Assembly (NCBI GenBank): GCA_913057985.1
Contig: CAJXPL010000020.1
Span: 1 to 44,860, forward strand
DNA length: 44,860 nt
Source of the DNA: an uncultured Synechococcus sp.
GTDB lineage: Bacteria > Cyanobacteriota > Cyanobacteriia > PCC-6307 > Cyanobiaceae
Direction: 5' to 3'
Part shown: positions 32,004 through 40,610 of the stretch, in pieces
Layout of the letters: the number at the start of each line of letters is the position of its first letter
Numbering within the stretch: position 1 is the first letter of the stretch
Translations under genes and position numbers: made by a program
The notes under the pieces: model-generated
What the model was told of the DNA's origin: nothing
Databases searched by the model: none
The model's input: the letters and a program-made list of their open reading frames with translations, nothing else

Positions 32004-32325
32004 GCAAACAAGCCCTGAGTCGCGCAGCTTTGCTGCCGTGCTGTTCAGCACCTTCACCACAGTGTTTGTGGCTGAACTGGGCGACAAAACCCAGTTGGCA
32101 ACGCTGTTGCTCTCGGCCCAGTCCGGCTCTCCTGTTCTGGTGTTCATCGGTGCCGCGCTGGCGTTGATTTCATCCAGCCTTGTGGGCGTTCTCGTCGGTC
32201 AATGGTTGGCCAAAACCCTTCCGCCTGAGCGTCTTGAACTGATGGCTGGGGTGCTGATGGTGGCGCTCGGCATCTGGCTCGGTCTTCAGGCCGCCAGCTC
32301 CCTTTGGCTCAATGCAGCGAGCTGA
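31993..32325 (+). CDS. UPF0016 (TMEM165/GDT1) half-transporter, first of a pair
   Basis: The 110-residue protein starts at a TTG with a strong GGGAGG five bases upstream. It has one copy of the UPF0016 motif (ELGDKT at 28-33) and three membrane segments. The eukaryotic TMEM165/GDT1 and cyanobacterial Mnx have two such motifs in one chain, so this is half-size and should pair with the next gene product. These proteins move Mn2+ (and Ca2+) across membranes. From memory, similar paired half-size proteins in cyanobacteria act as a plasma-membrane manganese exporter. It overlaps the YkgJ-like gene by 11 bp. Confidence 0.9.
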   Translation: MTSEQTSPESRSFAAVLFSTFTTVFVAELGDKTQLATLLLSAQSGSPVLVFIGAALALISSSLVGVLVGQWLAKTLPPERLELMAGVLMVALGIWLGLQAASSLWLNAAS

Positions 32326-32327
32326 CG

Positions 32328-32645
32328 ATGGATTTTCCCCTTCTGATCTCCACGTTCTTGACCGTGTTCCTGGCCGAACTCGGTGACAAGACCCAACTCG
32401 CCACCGTTGCCATCAGTGGCACGTCCAATCGCCCCCTGGCCGTGTTTCTCGGCTCATCATCGGCGTTGGTTCTGGCCAGTTTGCTGGGGGCCTTCGCCGG
32501 TGGTTCCGTTGCCACCGTGATTCCCAGCGATCTGCTTCAACTGCTGGCTTCCGTTGGTTTCCTCGTGATCGGTGGCCGCTTGCTGGTTCCTCTCGTCCGT
32601 GATGGTGAAGCCAACTCGGACGGGGATCAAACTTCTGAGTCCTAA
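32328..32645 (+). CDS. UPF0016 half-transporter, second of a pair
   Basis: The 105-residue protein (ATG 32328, two bases after the preceding stop) carries the second ELGDKT motif (17-22: AELGDKTQLATV) and three membrane segments. Its sequence differs clearly from its neighbour's, so the two are likely a heterodimer rather than a recent duplicate. Together they would rebuild the two-motif exporter. A polar tail (DGEANSDGDQTSES) ends the chain. A 100-bp gap separates it from the RNB-like gene. Confidence 0.9.
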   Translation: MDFPLLISTFLTVFLAELGDKTQLATVAISGTSNRPLAVFLGSSSALVLASLLGAFAGGSVATVIPSDLLQLLASVGFLVIGGRLLVPLVRDGEANSDGDQTSES

Positions 32646-32745
32646 AGTGATCTTTGAAGGGCTGACTCTGCACGGCCTGCTGAAGAGCGTCGACCACCCC
32701 TTCCCTCTCTCCCGGCCCTGATGGTCGGTTTCTGCGCACGCCACG

Positions 32746-35082
32746 ATGAAATTTACGGTTGCCGATCTGCTGGATCAGCTCTCAACGGAGCACTCCTCTG
32801 AGCCCGACCAACTGGCCAAGATCCTCAAGCTCAGCAACAAGACAGATAAAGCGGCGCTTGAGCTTGCCGTTTCATCACTGATGAAAATCGGTGTGATCGA
32901 AAAGACCAGTGAGGGTGGTCTCACACGGCCCCAGGAGAGTGATCTGATTGATGCTCGCCTGCGTTGCAGCAGCAAAGGCTTCTGCTTCGCCATTCGCGAT
33001 GACGGCGGCGAGGACATCTACATCCGTGACCATCAGCTGAACCACGCCTGGAATGGCGATCGTGTGCTGGTGCGGGTGACGCGGGAGGGCGGACGCCGCC
33101 GCTCTCCTGAAGGAGGTGTGCAATGCATCCTGGAACGGGCCACGCAATCTCTCCTGGCTCAGGTGGAGCAGCAGAGCGACCAGCTGCTCGCCACCCCCTT
33201 GGACGACAGAGTGCTTGCCGGCATTGAGCTGCCAGCAGAGGATTCCAAGCATCTGCCCGGTGATGAGGTCTCCAGCGTTGTCGAGGTGCGCATCGATCGC
33301 TACCCCGTGGCTCAGCATCCTGCGGCCGGCCATGTCGTGCGATCTCTCCCGCTCAATGGCGGACCAGCAGCCGACCGGGACCTGCTGCTGACCAAGGCTG
33401 GTCTTCAGGACCGTCCAGTGGCACCCAGAAGCTCAGGCAAAACCCCTGCGTCCAAGGGCCGGGTCGATCTCACCGCACAACCGTCGCTGCTGCTCAAAGG
33501 ATGGAGTCAGGACGATGCACCGGGGTTGCCTGCCGTGCACGTTGAAGCGAGGGACGGCGGTTGTCGCCTCTGGGTCCACGCGCCCAGCGTGGGCGAGCGG
33601 ATCGGTCTGGGCAACAGCCTCGATGCCTGCCTGCGGGACCGCGGTGAAGCCCTTTGCCTCGGTGAAGTCTGGCAACCTCTTCTAACTCCGGCCCTCCACA
33701 AGGCCACCAGCTTCTCGGCCGGATCCGAGGCTGATGCCATCAGCGTTCGGCTCGACGTCTCTGCCAACGGTGTGGTGAGCGACTGGGAGTTCATGCTCAG
33801 CTCGGTGCGCCCCGTCGCCGAGGTGAGCGCCGATCAGTTGATCGCCCTGGCGGAACGCAAACCCAAGGCGCGCAGCGTCCCGACCGCTCTCAAGCCGATC
33901 AAAGACCAGCTCGGTCAGTTGGAGACCCTCCGCTTCTGCAGCACGCTGTTGTTGGAGCAGGAGCGTGCCAACGGGGTTGTGCAACTCGATCTCTGCCCTC
34001 CGCAGCTGGAATCCCTTGGTGACCTGTGCAGCGCAGATCCCTCCGGGTTACGGCATCGCTGGGTTGATGCGTTCAACCCGGTCGACCCCCATGCGTTCCT
34101 TCAGCCTCTGTTGAGGGCCGCCGACCGTGCATGGACAGCACAACGTCTCGAGCTCCAATTGCCGGGCATCACCATCGAGGCGGATGAACCCGATGGCAGC
34201 GTGCTCACCGATGTGGCGAAAACAGCCATTGCCCTGGATCTTCCCCTTGAACTGGATGACGACGGCTGTCCATCAGCTTCGGAACTGATTCAGGTGTTCA
34301 AAGACAGCACGCAACGCCGGGTGCTGGAACAACAGCTCAGTCACGCCCTCCCACCTCTCAACCTTGTGGCATCCACAGAGGTCCCCCCTGCGGCAGCGGA
34401 TTCCGATGGGGACGAGGTTGCTGCGTCAAGCCAGAACACCTCACTGACCCCATGGACGTGTGCCACCCAGCACTACGCCCACCTGGTGAACCAACAGGTG
34501 ATCGTTGCGCTGCTGACCGATGCCAAGGATCGTCCAACCGTGCGTCACAAGACGCGTCTGAAGCTTGGCCTCAAGGGTGCCGGTGCTGATCTCACATGGC
34601 CCCTGTTCACCGCATCCCAGGACGAGAAGTTGAACGGCTTGGTGAATGAGCGCACCGTTCAGCGGCTCAACACGCGCCGGCGTCAGGTGTTGGAACTGGA
34701 AAAGGATCTGCTGTCGATGATCCAGGCCCGTTCAGCCCAACCCTTGATCGGCGAACAGGTGGAAGGGCGCATCAGTGGTGTGCAGAGCTATGGCTTTTTC
34801 GTGGAAGTTGGTGAAAGTCGCGTTGAAGGGCTGGTGCATGTGAGCTCCCTCAACGATGACTGGTACGAATACAGATCACGCCAGAATCGTTTGGTCGGGC
34901 GCAAGAACCGTCAGACCTATCAACTCGGCGACGCCGTACAGGTGCGCGTGATCAATGTGGATGTTCTGCGCAACCAGATCGACCTTGAGGTCATCAGCCA
35001 GGGTTCCAATGGCTCCACGGAACCTGAATCCTCAGCTCCTGAATCCTCGGAGCCGCTGCCCGTTGCCCTCAGCGAGCGCTGA
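32746..35082 (+). CDS. RNase R-like (RNB/S1) protein with degenerate catalytic centre, Zam-like
   Basis: The 778-residue protein has the RNase R layout: a winged-helix N-terminus (residues 1-60), a cold-shock/OB domain (LIDARLRCSSKGFCFAIRDDGG...DRVLVRV, ~65-110), a central RNB-like region and a canonical C-terminal S1 domain (~666-755, GFFVEVGESRVEGLVHVSSL). The RNB signatures are damaged. Where active enzymes have D-x5-D-x-D-D, this protein reads DDAPGLPAVHVE (near 256), and the conserved SPIRRYADL block reads ATQHYAHLV (near 573). It probably binds RNA without cutting it. It resembles the cyanobacterial Zam protein in its start (MKFTVADLL). ubiX begins right at its stop. The functional RNB enzyme at 9687 is separate. 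Confidence 0.85.
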   Translation: MKFTVADLLDQLSTEHSSEPDQLAKILKLSNKTDKAALELAVSSLMKIGVIEKTSEGGLTRPQESDLIDARLRCSSKGFCFAIRDDGGEDIYIRDHQLNHAWNGDRVLVRVTREGGRRRSPEGGVQCILERATQSLLAQVEQQSDQLLATPLDDRVLAGIELPAEDSKHLPGDEVSSVVEVRIDRYPVAQHPAAGHVVRSLPLNGGPAADRDLLLTKAGLQDRPVAPRSSGKTPASKGRVDLTAQPSLLLKGWSQDDAPGLPAVHVEARDGGCRLWVHAPSVGERIGLGNSLDACLRDRGEALCLGEVWQPLLTPALHKATSFSAGSEADAISVRLDVSANGVVSDWEFMLSSVRPVAEVSADQLIALAERKPKARSVPTALKPIKDQLGQLETLRFCSTLLLEQERANGVVQLDLCPPQLESLGDLCSADPSGLRHRWVDAFNPVDPHAFLQPLLRAADRAWTAQRLELQLPGITIEADEPDGSVLTDVAKTAIALDLPLELDDDGCPSASELIQVFKDSTQRRVLEQQLSHALPPLNLVASTEVPPAAADSDGDEVAASSQNTSLTPWTCATQHYAHLVNQQVIVALLTDAKDRPTVRHKTRLKLGLKGAGADLTWPLFTASQDEKLNGLVNERTVQRLNTRRRQVLELEKDLLSMIQARSAQPLIGEQVEGRISGVQSYGFFVEVGESRVEGLVHVSSLNDDWYEYRSRQNRLVGRKNRQTYQLGDAVQVRVINVDVLRNQIDLEVISQGSNGSTEPESSAPESSEPLPVALSER

Positions 35083-35085
35083 GTG

Positions 35086-35694
35086 ATGCATCCCTACGTT
35101 CTGGCAGTCACCGGTGCTTCCGCTCAACCCCTGGCCGAGCGTGCCCTACAGCTGCTGCTGCAGCGCGGGCGCTCGGTGCATCTCGTGCTCAGCCATGGTG
35201 CCCATGAGGTGTTTCGTGCGGAACAGGGCCTGACGATCCCTGTTGATCCGCTGAAACAACGTGCGTTCTGGCGAGAGAGGCTGTCGGTAGAGAGTGGCGA
35301 GCTCACCTGTCATCGCTGGAATGATCAGGCCGCCTGCATTGCCAGTGGCAGCTACAGAACCCGGGCGATGGTCATCGTTCCCTGCAGCATGGGAACCGTC
35401 GGGCGGATCCATGCCGGTATCGCCGCAGATCTGATCGAACGTTGTGCAGATGTGCATCTCAAGGAGCGTCGGCCCCTGGTGATTGCTCCCCGGGAGATGC
35501 CTTTCAACCTGATTCACCTCCGCAACCTCACCGGCCTCGCTGAAGCTGGAGCCACCATTGCCGCTCCCATTCCAGCCTGGTATACCCGGCCCGATTCCTT
35601 GGAGGAGATGGTGGACTTTCTGGTGGTGCGCCTGTTCGACGGCCTGGAGGAGGACCTTGCACCCCTGAAGCGCTGGCAGGGCCCCCTGGAATGA
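35086..35694 (+). CDS. ubiX: flavin prenyltransferase UbiX
   Basis: The product of 202 residues begins MHPYVLAVTGASAQPLAERAL, the FMN-binding start of UbiX/Pad1. It includes IVPCSMGTVGRIHAGIAADLIERCADVHLKERRPLVIAPREMPFN, the conserved core that binds dimethylallyl phosphate and FMN, and the PIPAWYTRPDSLEEMVDF C-terminal motif. It makes prenylated FMN, the cofactor of UbiD-type decarboxylases, used in plastoquinone synthesis among others. GTG 35083 also fits the start. It immediately follows the RNB-like gene stop and overlaps the next gene by ATGA (35691-35694), so it is probably co-transcribed with both. Confidence 0.94.
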   Translation: MHPYVLAVTGASAQPLAERALQLLLQRGRSVHLVLSHGAHEVFRAEQGLTIPVDPLKQRAFWRERLSVESGELTCHRWNDQAACIASGSYRTRAMVIVPCSMGTVGRIHAGIAADLIERCADVHLKERRPLVIAPREMPFNLIHLRNLTGLAEAGATIAAPIPAWYTRPDSLEEMVDFLVVRLFDGLEEDLAPLKRWQGPLE

Positions 35695-36176
35695 GCATGT
35701 TTCAGCGGCTGCTGCTGATTCCCTGCCTGGCGCCACTGATGGCGTTGCTGGTTCTTTCGGCCACGAATGTCGGAGACAAGACCCGGATCCGTCTGCTGGT
35801 TTGGACAACACCTCCGCTCCCCGTTGGGGCGTGGACAGCACTGGCTGGCGTTGGTGGTGCGGCCGGAGCCGCTGTCGCAGCGGTTTTGGTCTCCCCAGTG
35901 GAGCGTCCTCTGAGTCGCCAGAGGCGTTCCCCTGTTCAACCGGAGTTTGAGGAGAGGGGTTACACCGCCTACGAACCGACACCCAGATCCAGCACAAACC
36001 CAGGCCCAGAACGAGATGTGAGAGAACCAGCTCCAACCGTGTCTGTGGCCTACCGCGTGATTCAACGCCCTTCGTCAGTCCCCCCGCCGTCAGACGCTTC
36101 ATCAGGCGCTTCAGCCGTGGGCTCTCCTTCTCAGGATCTCAGTGATTGGGGAGATGATCCGGAGGCGAACTGGTAA
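35691..36176 (+). CDS. small membrane protein with proline-rich tail, function unknown
   Basis: The 161-residue product has two membrane segments near the N-terminus (LLLIPCLAPLMALLVLSATN and VGAWTALAGVGGAAGAAVAAVLVS) joined by a short loop (VGDKTRIRLLVWTTPPL), and a long basic and Pro/Ser-rich tail of about 95 residues ending QDLSDWGDDPEANW. The tail is probably cytosolic and disordered. The ATGA overlap with ubiX supports co-expression. I recognise it only as a conserved cyanobacterial protein and assign no function. Confidence 0.8.
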   Translation: MSMFQRLLLIPCLAPLMALLVLSATNVGDKTRIRLLVWTTPPLPVGAWTALAGVGGAAGAAVAAVLVSPVERPLSRQRRSPVQPEFEERGYTAYEPTPRSSTNPGPERDVREPAPTVSVAYRVIQRPSSVPPPSDASSGASAVGSPSQDLSDWGDDPEANW

Positions 36177-36221
36177 GCAGCGCACCAAGCTGCCTACAGT
36201 TGCGCCAGCAATGCTGGATCG

Positions 36222-36659
36222 GTGAGCGAAACCCCAGTCGAGAAGCAGTCTTCAGGTCAAGAGGCCCCTGCCAAAGCGGCGCCGAAAGCGAAGCCGCCCA
36301 AGCCGGAGGACAAGCCCTTCCCTGAATTCATCGACACACTGTTTTTGCCGGCCGTCGCCAAACAGTTGGCCGAACATGACATCACCGCTGATCGGCTCGA
36401 GCGCGTGGATGGGCAGCGTCCCGTTGTCGGTGGTGAATGTCCAATGGTGGTTGGTGAGCTTCCAGGGGGGCGCCGCTTCTGGGTCTGCTTCTCCAAGGCC
36501 GACATCAACAGTGCCAAAGTGATTGCCCTGGCTGATGCCGGCAGCGAGCCAACGCTGCTGGAGAGCTTTCTGATCGATGAGAAGCGGATGTCTTTGGCCC
36601 TTCTCGTTTCCCGTCTCTTGCAACGGCTCAACGGCCAAAAGTGGCTGGGAGGTAACTAA
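36222..36659 (+). CDS. DUF2996 family protein
   Basis: The 145-residue protein (GTG start) has a 40-residue disordered Lys/Pro/Ala-rich N-terminus (KAAPKAKPPKPEDKPF), then the DUF2996 core: FPEFIDTLFLPAVAKQLAEHDITADRLERV, GGRRFWVCFSKADINSAKVIALADAGSEPTLLESFLIDEKRMSLALLVSRLLQRLNGQKWL. The family is confined to oxygenic phototrophs and has no settled biochemical role that I can state. A TACAGT hexamer at 36195-36200 could be a -10 element, giving a leader of about 20 bases. acsF follows. Confidence 0.85.
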   Translation: MSETPVEKQSSGQEAPAKAAPKAKPPKPEDKPFPEFIDTLFLPAVAKQLAEHDITADRLERVDGQRPVVGGECPMVVGELPGGRRFWVCFSKADINSAKVIALADAGSEPTLLESFLIDEKRMSLALLVSRLLQRLNGQKWLGGN

Positions 36660-36725
36660 CCGCCCGCATTGGCCTCGGGGGTTGGGCTGACACGCCTACA
36701 TTGGCAGGATCGTGAACCGCAACTG

Positions 36726-37796
36726 ATGGTCCCTCCCACCGCCGTGGCCGAAGGCAGCGCTGTAGCCATCAAGGATCCTGTCAAGGACACAATCCTGACC
36801 CCTCGCTTCTACACCACCGATTTCGAAGCGATGGCGGCAATGGACCTTCAGCCCAATGAGGCTGAACTTGAAGCCATCTGTGAAGAGTTCAGGAAGGATT
36901 ACAACCGCCACCACTTCGTTCGTAACGAGGAGTTTGAGGGTGCTGCGGACAAGCTGGATCCTGAAACCCGCAAGGTGTTCATCGAATTCCTTGAGCAGAG
37001 CTGCACATCGGAATTTTCAGGATTCCTGCTCTACAAGGAACTGAGCCGCCGCATTAAGGCGAAGAACCCTCTTCTGGCCGAGTGCTTTGCTCACATGGCT
37101 CGGGATGAAGCTCGCCACGCCGGCTTCCTCAACAAGTCGATGAGTGATTTCGGCATGCAGCTGGATCTCGGCTTCCTGACCGCGAACAAGGACTACACGT
37201 TCTTCAAGCCGAAATTCATCTTCTACGCCACCTACCTGTCTGAAAAGATCGGCTACTGGCGTTACATCGCCATTTACCGCCACCTCGAAAAGAACCCCGA
37301 CAGCAAGATCTTCCCGATCTTCAACTTCTTTGAGAACTGGTGTCAGGACGAAAACCGACATGGTGATTTCTTTGATGCCCTGATGAAGGCCCAACCGGAC
37401 ACGGTTCGTGGCCCCATCGCCAAACTCTGGTGCCGCTTCTTCCTGCTGGCGGTGTTTGCCACCATGTACGTGCGCGACGTGGCCAGGAAGGAGTTCTACG
37501 AGGCTCTCGGATTGGATGCTCGCACCTACGACAAGATGGTGATCGAGAAGACCAACGAAACGTCTGCGCGCGTTTTCCCCGTTGTTCTTGATGTGAACAA
37601 CGACAAGTTCTGGACACGCCTCGAACGGCTGGTGGCCAACAACGCCGCATTGGAAAAGGCTGATGCCAGCGATGCCATCGCTCCTCTGAAAGTGCTTCGC
37701 AAGCTGCCCTTCTGGATCGGAAACGGTGCCGAGATGGCCAAGCTGTTCCTGATGCCAGCGATCGACAGCGATCGTTTCCAGCCAGCTGTGCGCTGA
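36726..37796 (+). CDS. acsF: Mg-protoporphyrin IX monomethyl ester oxidative cyclase AcsF
   Basis: The 356-residue di-iron protein carries both ExxH motifs: E128/H131 in ARDEARHAG and E209/H212 in [11 protein letters not shown], plus an earlier acidic ligand region ([12 protein letters not shown], 53-64). It performs the oxygen-dependent closure of the isocyclic (fifth) ring in chlorophyll synthesis, on the thylakoid membrane. The frame opens at 36669, but ATG 36726 gives the family's usual start ([10 protein letters not shown]). A TACATT hexamer at 36697-36702 may be a -10 element. tldD follows after 32 bp. Confidence 0.96.
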   Translation: MVPPTAVAEGSAVAIKDPVKDTILTPRFYTTDFEAMAAMDLQPNEAELEAICEEFRKDYNRHHFVRNEEFEGAADKLDPETRKVFIEFLEQSCTSEFSGFLLYKELSRRIKAKNPLLAECFAHMARDEARHAGFLNKSMSDFGMQLDLGFLTANKDYTFFKPKFIFYATYLSEKIGYWRYIAIYRHLEKNPDSKIFPIFNFFENWCQDENRHGDFFDALMKAQPDTVRGPIAKLWCRFFLLAVFATMYVRDVARKEFYEALGLDARTYDKMVIEKTNETSARVFPVVLDVNNDKFWTRLERLVANNAALEKADASDAIAPLKVLRKLPFWIGNGAEMAKLFLMPAIDSDRFQPAVR

Positions 37797-37828
37797 GGGG
37801 ACTCCCCCGGCCCAATCGAGGAGATTTC

Positions 37829-39238
37829 TTGACCAACGCCTTTTCGAATCAGTGGCAAGGACTCTTGGAGTCGTTGCTGCACCGTGGCAGCTCCGCAGGA
37901 GCCGACCTGGTGGAGGTGTTTCTTGAGCGCACCGACCACATCGGTTTGCTTGCCGAACAGGATCGGATCACCAGTGTGAATCCGTCGTTCGCCCGTGGAG
38001 CTGGCCTCAGGGTGTTCCGTGATGGCCGTGATGGCTTCGTCAGCACCAACGATCTCAGCGAAGCCGGCCTCCAGCGCGCCCTCGATCAGGCCCTCGCCAT
38101 GCTCGGTCTCGAGGCGCAACAGCTCACGTCCCCTTCAGCTTTTGAAGGGTTGAAGCAGCTGACCGACCACGGCTTGAACAAAGCCGACTGGCTGGAACGC
38201 TGCCCCTCCCTGGATCAGGCCAGCCAGTGCCTGCTCAAAGGCACAGACCATCTCAATCGTCTTGGTCAGCACCTGCAGGTGCGCCGTGGCAGTTACGCCC
38301 GCGACTGGCAAGAAGTGCTGGTGGCTGCATCCGATGGCACTTTTGCCCGCGACATCCGCCTGCATCAGTCGACCGGTCTCTCCGTTCTTGCCTCCGACGG
38401 CGATCACCGATCCAGCATTGGCCGCCGCTATGGCAGTTCCGATCGTCCAGACGATCTTCAGGACTGGGATTCCGAAGCCAGTGCAGCTGAAGTGTGCAAC
38501 AGCGCTGGAACGATGTTGCGTGCCGACTACGTGGATGCCGGACAGATGCCGGCTGTTCTCGCCAACCGGTTCGGTGGCGTGATTTTCCACGAGGCCTGCG
38601 GCCACTTGCTCGAAACAACACAGATTGAACGGGGCACCACGCCCTTCGCAGACCGGGTTGGTGAACTGATCGCTCACCCTGCAGTCACCGCCATCGATGA
38701 AGGGCTGAGTGGTGGATCCTTCGGTTCCATCTCGATGGATGACGAGGGAATGGAACCTGAGCGCACCGTGCTGATCAAAGACGGGGTGCTCCAACGCTTC
38801 ATCAGTGACCGAGCCGGTGAACTGCGCACGGGCCACAAACGCACCGGAAGCGGCCGGCGTCAGAGCCATGCCTTTGCAGCTGCGAGCCGGATGCGAAACA
38901 CCTTCATCGACGCCGGTCCGCATACCCCTGAGCAGTTGATTGAATCCGTCGATCAAGGCCTGTACTGCAAGGCCATGGGTGGAGGAAGCGTCGGCCCGAC
39001 AGGTCAGTTCAATTTCTCCGTTGAAGAGGGGTATCTGATTGAGAACGGCAAACTCACCAAACCGGTGAAAGGGGCGACGTTGATCGGTGATGCCAAGGAG
39101 GTGATGCCACGCATTTCCATGTGCGCCAACGATCTGGAACTGGCTGCCGGGTTCTGCGGATCCGTGAGTGGAAGTGTGTTCGTCACCGTGGGCCAACCCC
39201 ACATCAAAGTTGATTCGATCACGGTGGGGGGCCGTTGA
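37829..39238 (+). CDS. tldD: TldD-type metalloprotease
   Basis: The 469-residue protein (TTG start with GAGGAG five bases before) carries the TldD zinc motif HEACGH near residue 254, within RFGGVIFHEACGHLLETTQIERGTTPF, and the conserved KAMGGGSVGPTGQFNFSVEEGYLIENGKL block near 385. With TldE it forms a heterodimeric barrel protease that trims unfolded peptides; known roles include maturing modified peptides such as microcin B17. The tldE start overlaps its stop by ATGA. There is no modified-peptide gene cluster nearby, so the role here is general. Confidence 0.95.
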   Translation: MTNAFSNQWQGLLESLLHRGSSAGADLVEVFLERTDHIGLLAEQDRITSVNPSFARGAGLRVFRDGRDGFVSTNDLSEAGLQRALDQALAMLGLEAQQLTSPSAFEGLKQLTDHGLNKADWLERCPSLDQASQCLLKGTDHLNRLGQHLQVRRGSYARDWQEVLVAASDGTFARDIRLHQSTGLSVLASDGDHRSSIGRRYGSSDRPDDLQDWDSEASAAEVCNSAGTMLRADYVDAGQMPAVLANRFGGVIFHEACGHLLETTQIERGTTPFADRVGELIAHPAVTAIDEGLSGGSFGSISMDDEGMEPERTVLIKDGVLQRFISDRAGELRTGHKRTGSGRRQSHAFAAASRMRNTFIDAGPHTPEQLIESVDQGLYCKAMGGGSVGPTGQFNFSVEEGYLIENGKLTKPVKGATLIGDAKEVMPRISMCANDLELAAGFCGSVSGSVFVTVGQPHIKVDSITVGGR

Positions 39239-40608
39239 TGATGAGCAGCAACAACAGCCTGAACGCCACGGATCTCAGGGATCGCCTTCAGACCCTCGCC
39301 TCGCGTGAAGGCATTCGTCGTTGGGATCTTGGTGCCGCCTGCAGTGACGATTGCTCCGTTCAGGTGGATCGTGGTGAAGCCAAACAACTCAAGGCTTCGC
39401 AGCGGAGCTCCATCACCGTCCGGGTTTGGAACAGCGATGGCCTGGTAGGCATCACCAGCACCACCGACCTCTCCGATAGCGGCTTGGAACAAGCCCTGGT
39501 GGGAGCCCATACGGCCAGCCGTTTTGGCAATCCCGAGGACATCCCTGAGTTCTCCCCCCTGGCCACAGCTCCACTCCCCGAGCTCGATCGCCCGCTTCAA
39601 CCACGCCAAGGAATCCTCCCCCTGCTGGACACCCTTCGGGATGCGGAAGCCGATCTGTTGGGTCGTCACCCCGCGATCCAGACCGTCCCCTACAACGGAC
39701 TGGCGGAATCCCTGTCCCAGAGCCTCTATCTCAACAGTGAGGGAGCACTGCGCCAGATGGAGCGCACCCAAGCCAGCCTGTATCTCTACGCGAGGGCGGA
39801 AGAAACAGGTCGTAAGCCCCGCAGTGGAGGAGCTGTTCGTTTGGGTCTTGGCAGCAGCGAACTGGATGTTCAAGGCTGCATCAGCGAGGCTGTTGATCGC
39901 ACCGTCAGCCATCTGGATTATCGACCGATCGAAACCGGGAGCTACCGGGTTTGCTTCACCCCCGAGGCCTTTCTCTCACTGCTTGGTGCCTTCAGCAGCA
40001 TGTTCAATGCGCGTTCGGTGCTCGATGGGGTGAGCCTGAGCCAGCGGGATTCGATTGGATCCGATGTGGCGGTTCCCTTCTTCAACCTCCACGATGACGG
40101 CCTCCACCCCGGACACATCAGTGCGGCAGCCTTTGATGGCGAGGGAACACCAACCCGACGTCTCTCCTTGATTGAGGGCGGAACCCTGCGGAATTTCCTT
40201 CACTCGGAAGCCACGGCCCGAGCCTTCGGTGTTCAACCCACCGGCCACGCCGGCCTCGGTGCCAAGGTTTCGGTTGGTCCAGACTGGTTCGTGGTTGGTT
40301 CCAACCCGCAGGTGAGCAGCGGTAACAGCCTCAACCACCGCACCGAGTCAGGCCCCTTCGTGCTGATTGAGGATCTGTCAGCGCTTCACGCCGGTGTGAA
40401 AGCCACCCAGGGATCCTTCTCCTTGCCCTTCGATGGATGGTTGGTGAACAACGGCGAACGGGTCTCCGTTGAAGCAGCAACGGTTGCCGGTGACATCCGC
40501 TCTGTTCTCAACGGCATTGCTCATCTGGAAGCTGATTCTGAAATCACCCACCGAGGCGTTTCCCCTCATGTTTGGGTGGATGGACTCTCCATCACCGGCG
40601 AAGCCTGA
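39238..40608 (+). CDS. tldE: TldE/PmbA subunit
   Basis: The 456-residue protein is the TldD partner (PmbA): it has the same overall fold pattern (RGEAKQLKASQRSSITVRVWNSDGLVGITSTTDLSDSG; AFDGEGTPTRRLSLIEGGTLRNFLHS; FSLPFDGWLVNNGERVSVEAATVAGDI) but lacks the HExxxH motif, as expected for the non-catalytic subunit. The ATG at 39238 overlaps the tldD stop (ATGA); 39241 is another ATG. fmt follows after two bases. Confidence 0.94.
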   Translation: MMSSNNSLNATDLRDRLQTLASREGIRRWDLGAACSDDCSVQVDRGEAKQLKASQRSSITVRVWNSDGLVGITSTTDLSDSGLEQALVGAHTASRFGNPEDIPEFSPLATAPLPELDRPLQPRQGILPLLDTLRDAEADLLGRHPAIQTVPYNGLAESLSQSLYLNSEGALRQMERTQASLYLYARAEETGRKPRSGGAVRLGLGSSELDVQGCISEAVDRTVSHLDYRPIETGSYRVCFTPEAFLSLLGAFSSMFNARSVLDGVSLSQRDSIGSDVAVPFFNLHDDGLHPGHISAAAFDGEGTPTRRLSLIEGGTLRNFLHSEATARAFGVQPTGHAGLGAKVSVGPDWFVVGSNPQVSSGNSLNHRTESGPFVLIEDLSALHAGVKATQGSFSLPFDGWLVNNGERVSVEAATVAGDIRSVLNGIAHLEADSEITHRGVSPHVWVDGLSITGEA

Positions 40609-40610
40609 CG

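Noticed and set aside
37795-37807. GGGG-ACT-CCCC hairpin after acsF as a terminator
   Set aside because: Only four base pairs and no T-run; tldD follows in 32 bp with its own ribosome site, so read-through is more likely.
38135-39202. 355-codon minus-strand frame opposite tldD
   Set aside because: The opposite strand holds the complete TldD protein with HExxxH; this frame shows nothing recognisable.
37829-40608. tldD/tldE as sign of a modified-peptide (RiPP) cluster
   Set aside because: No precursor peptide, cyclodehydratase or transporter gene lies nearby; acsF and fmt flank the pair, and TldD/E are common housekeeping proteases.
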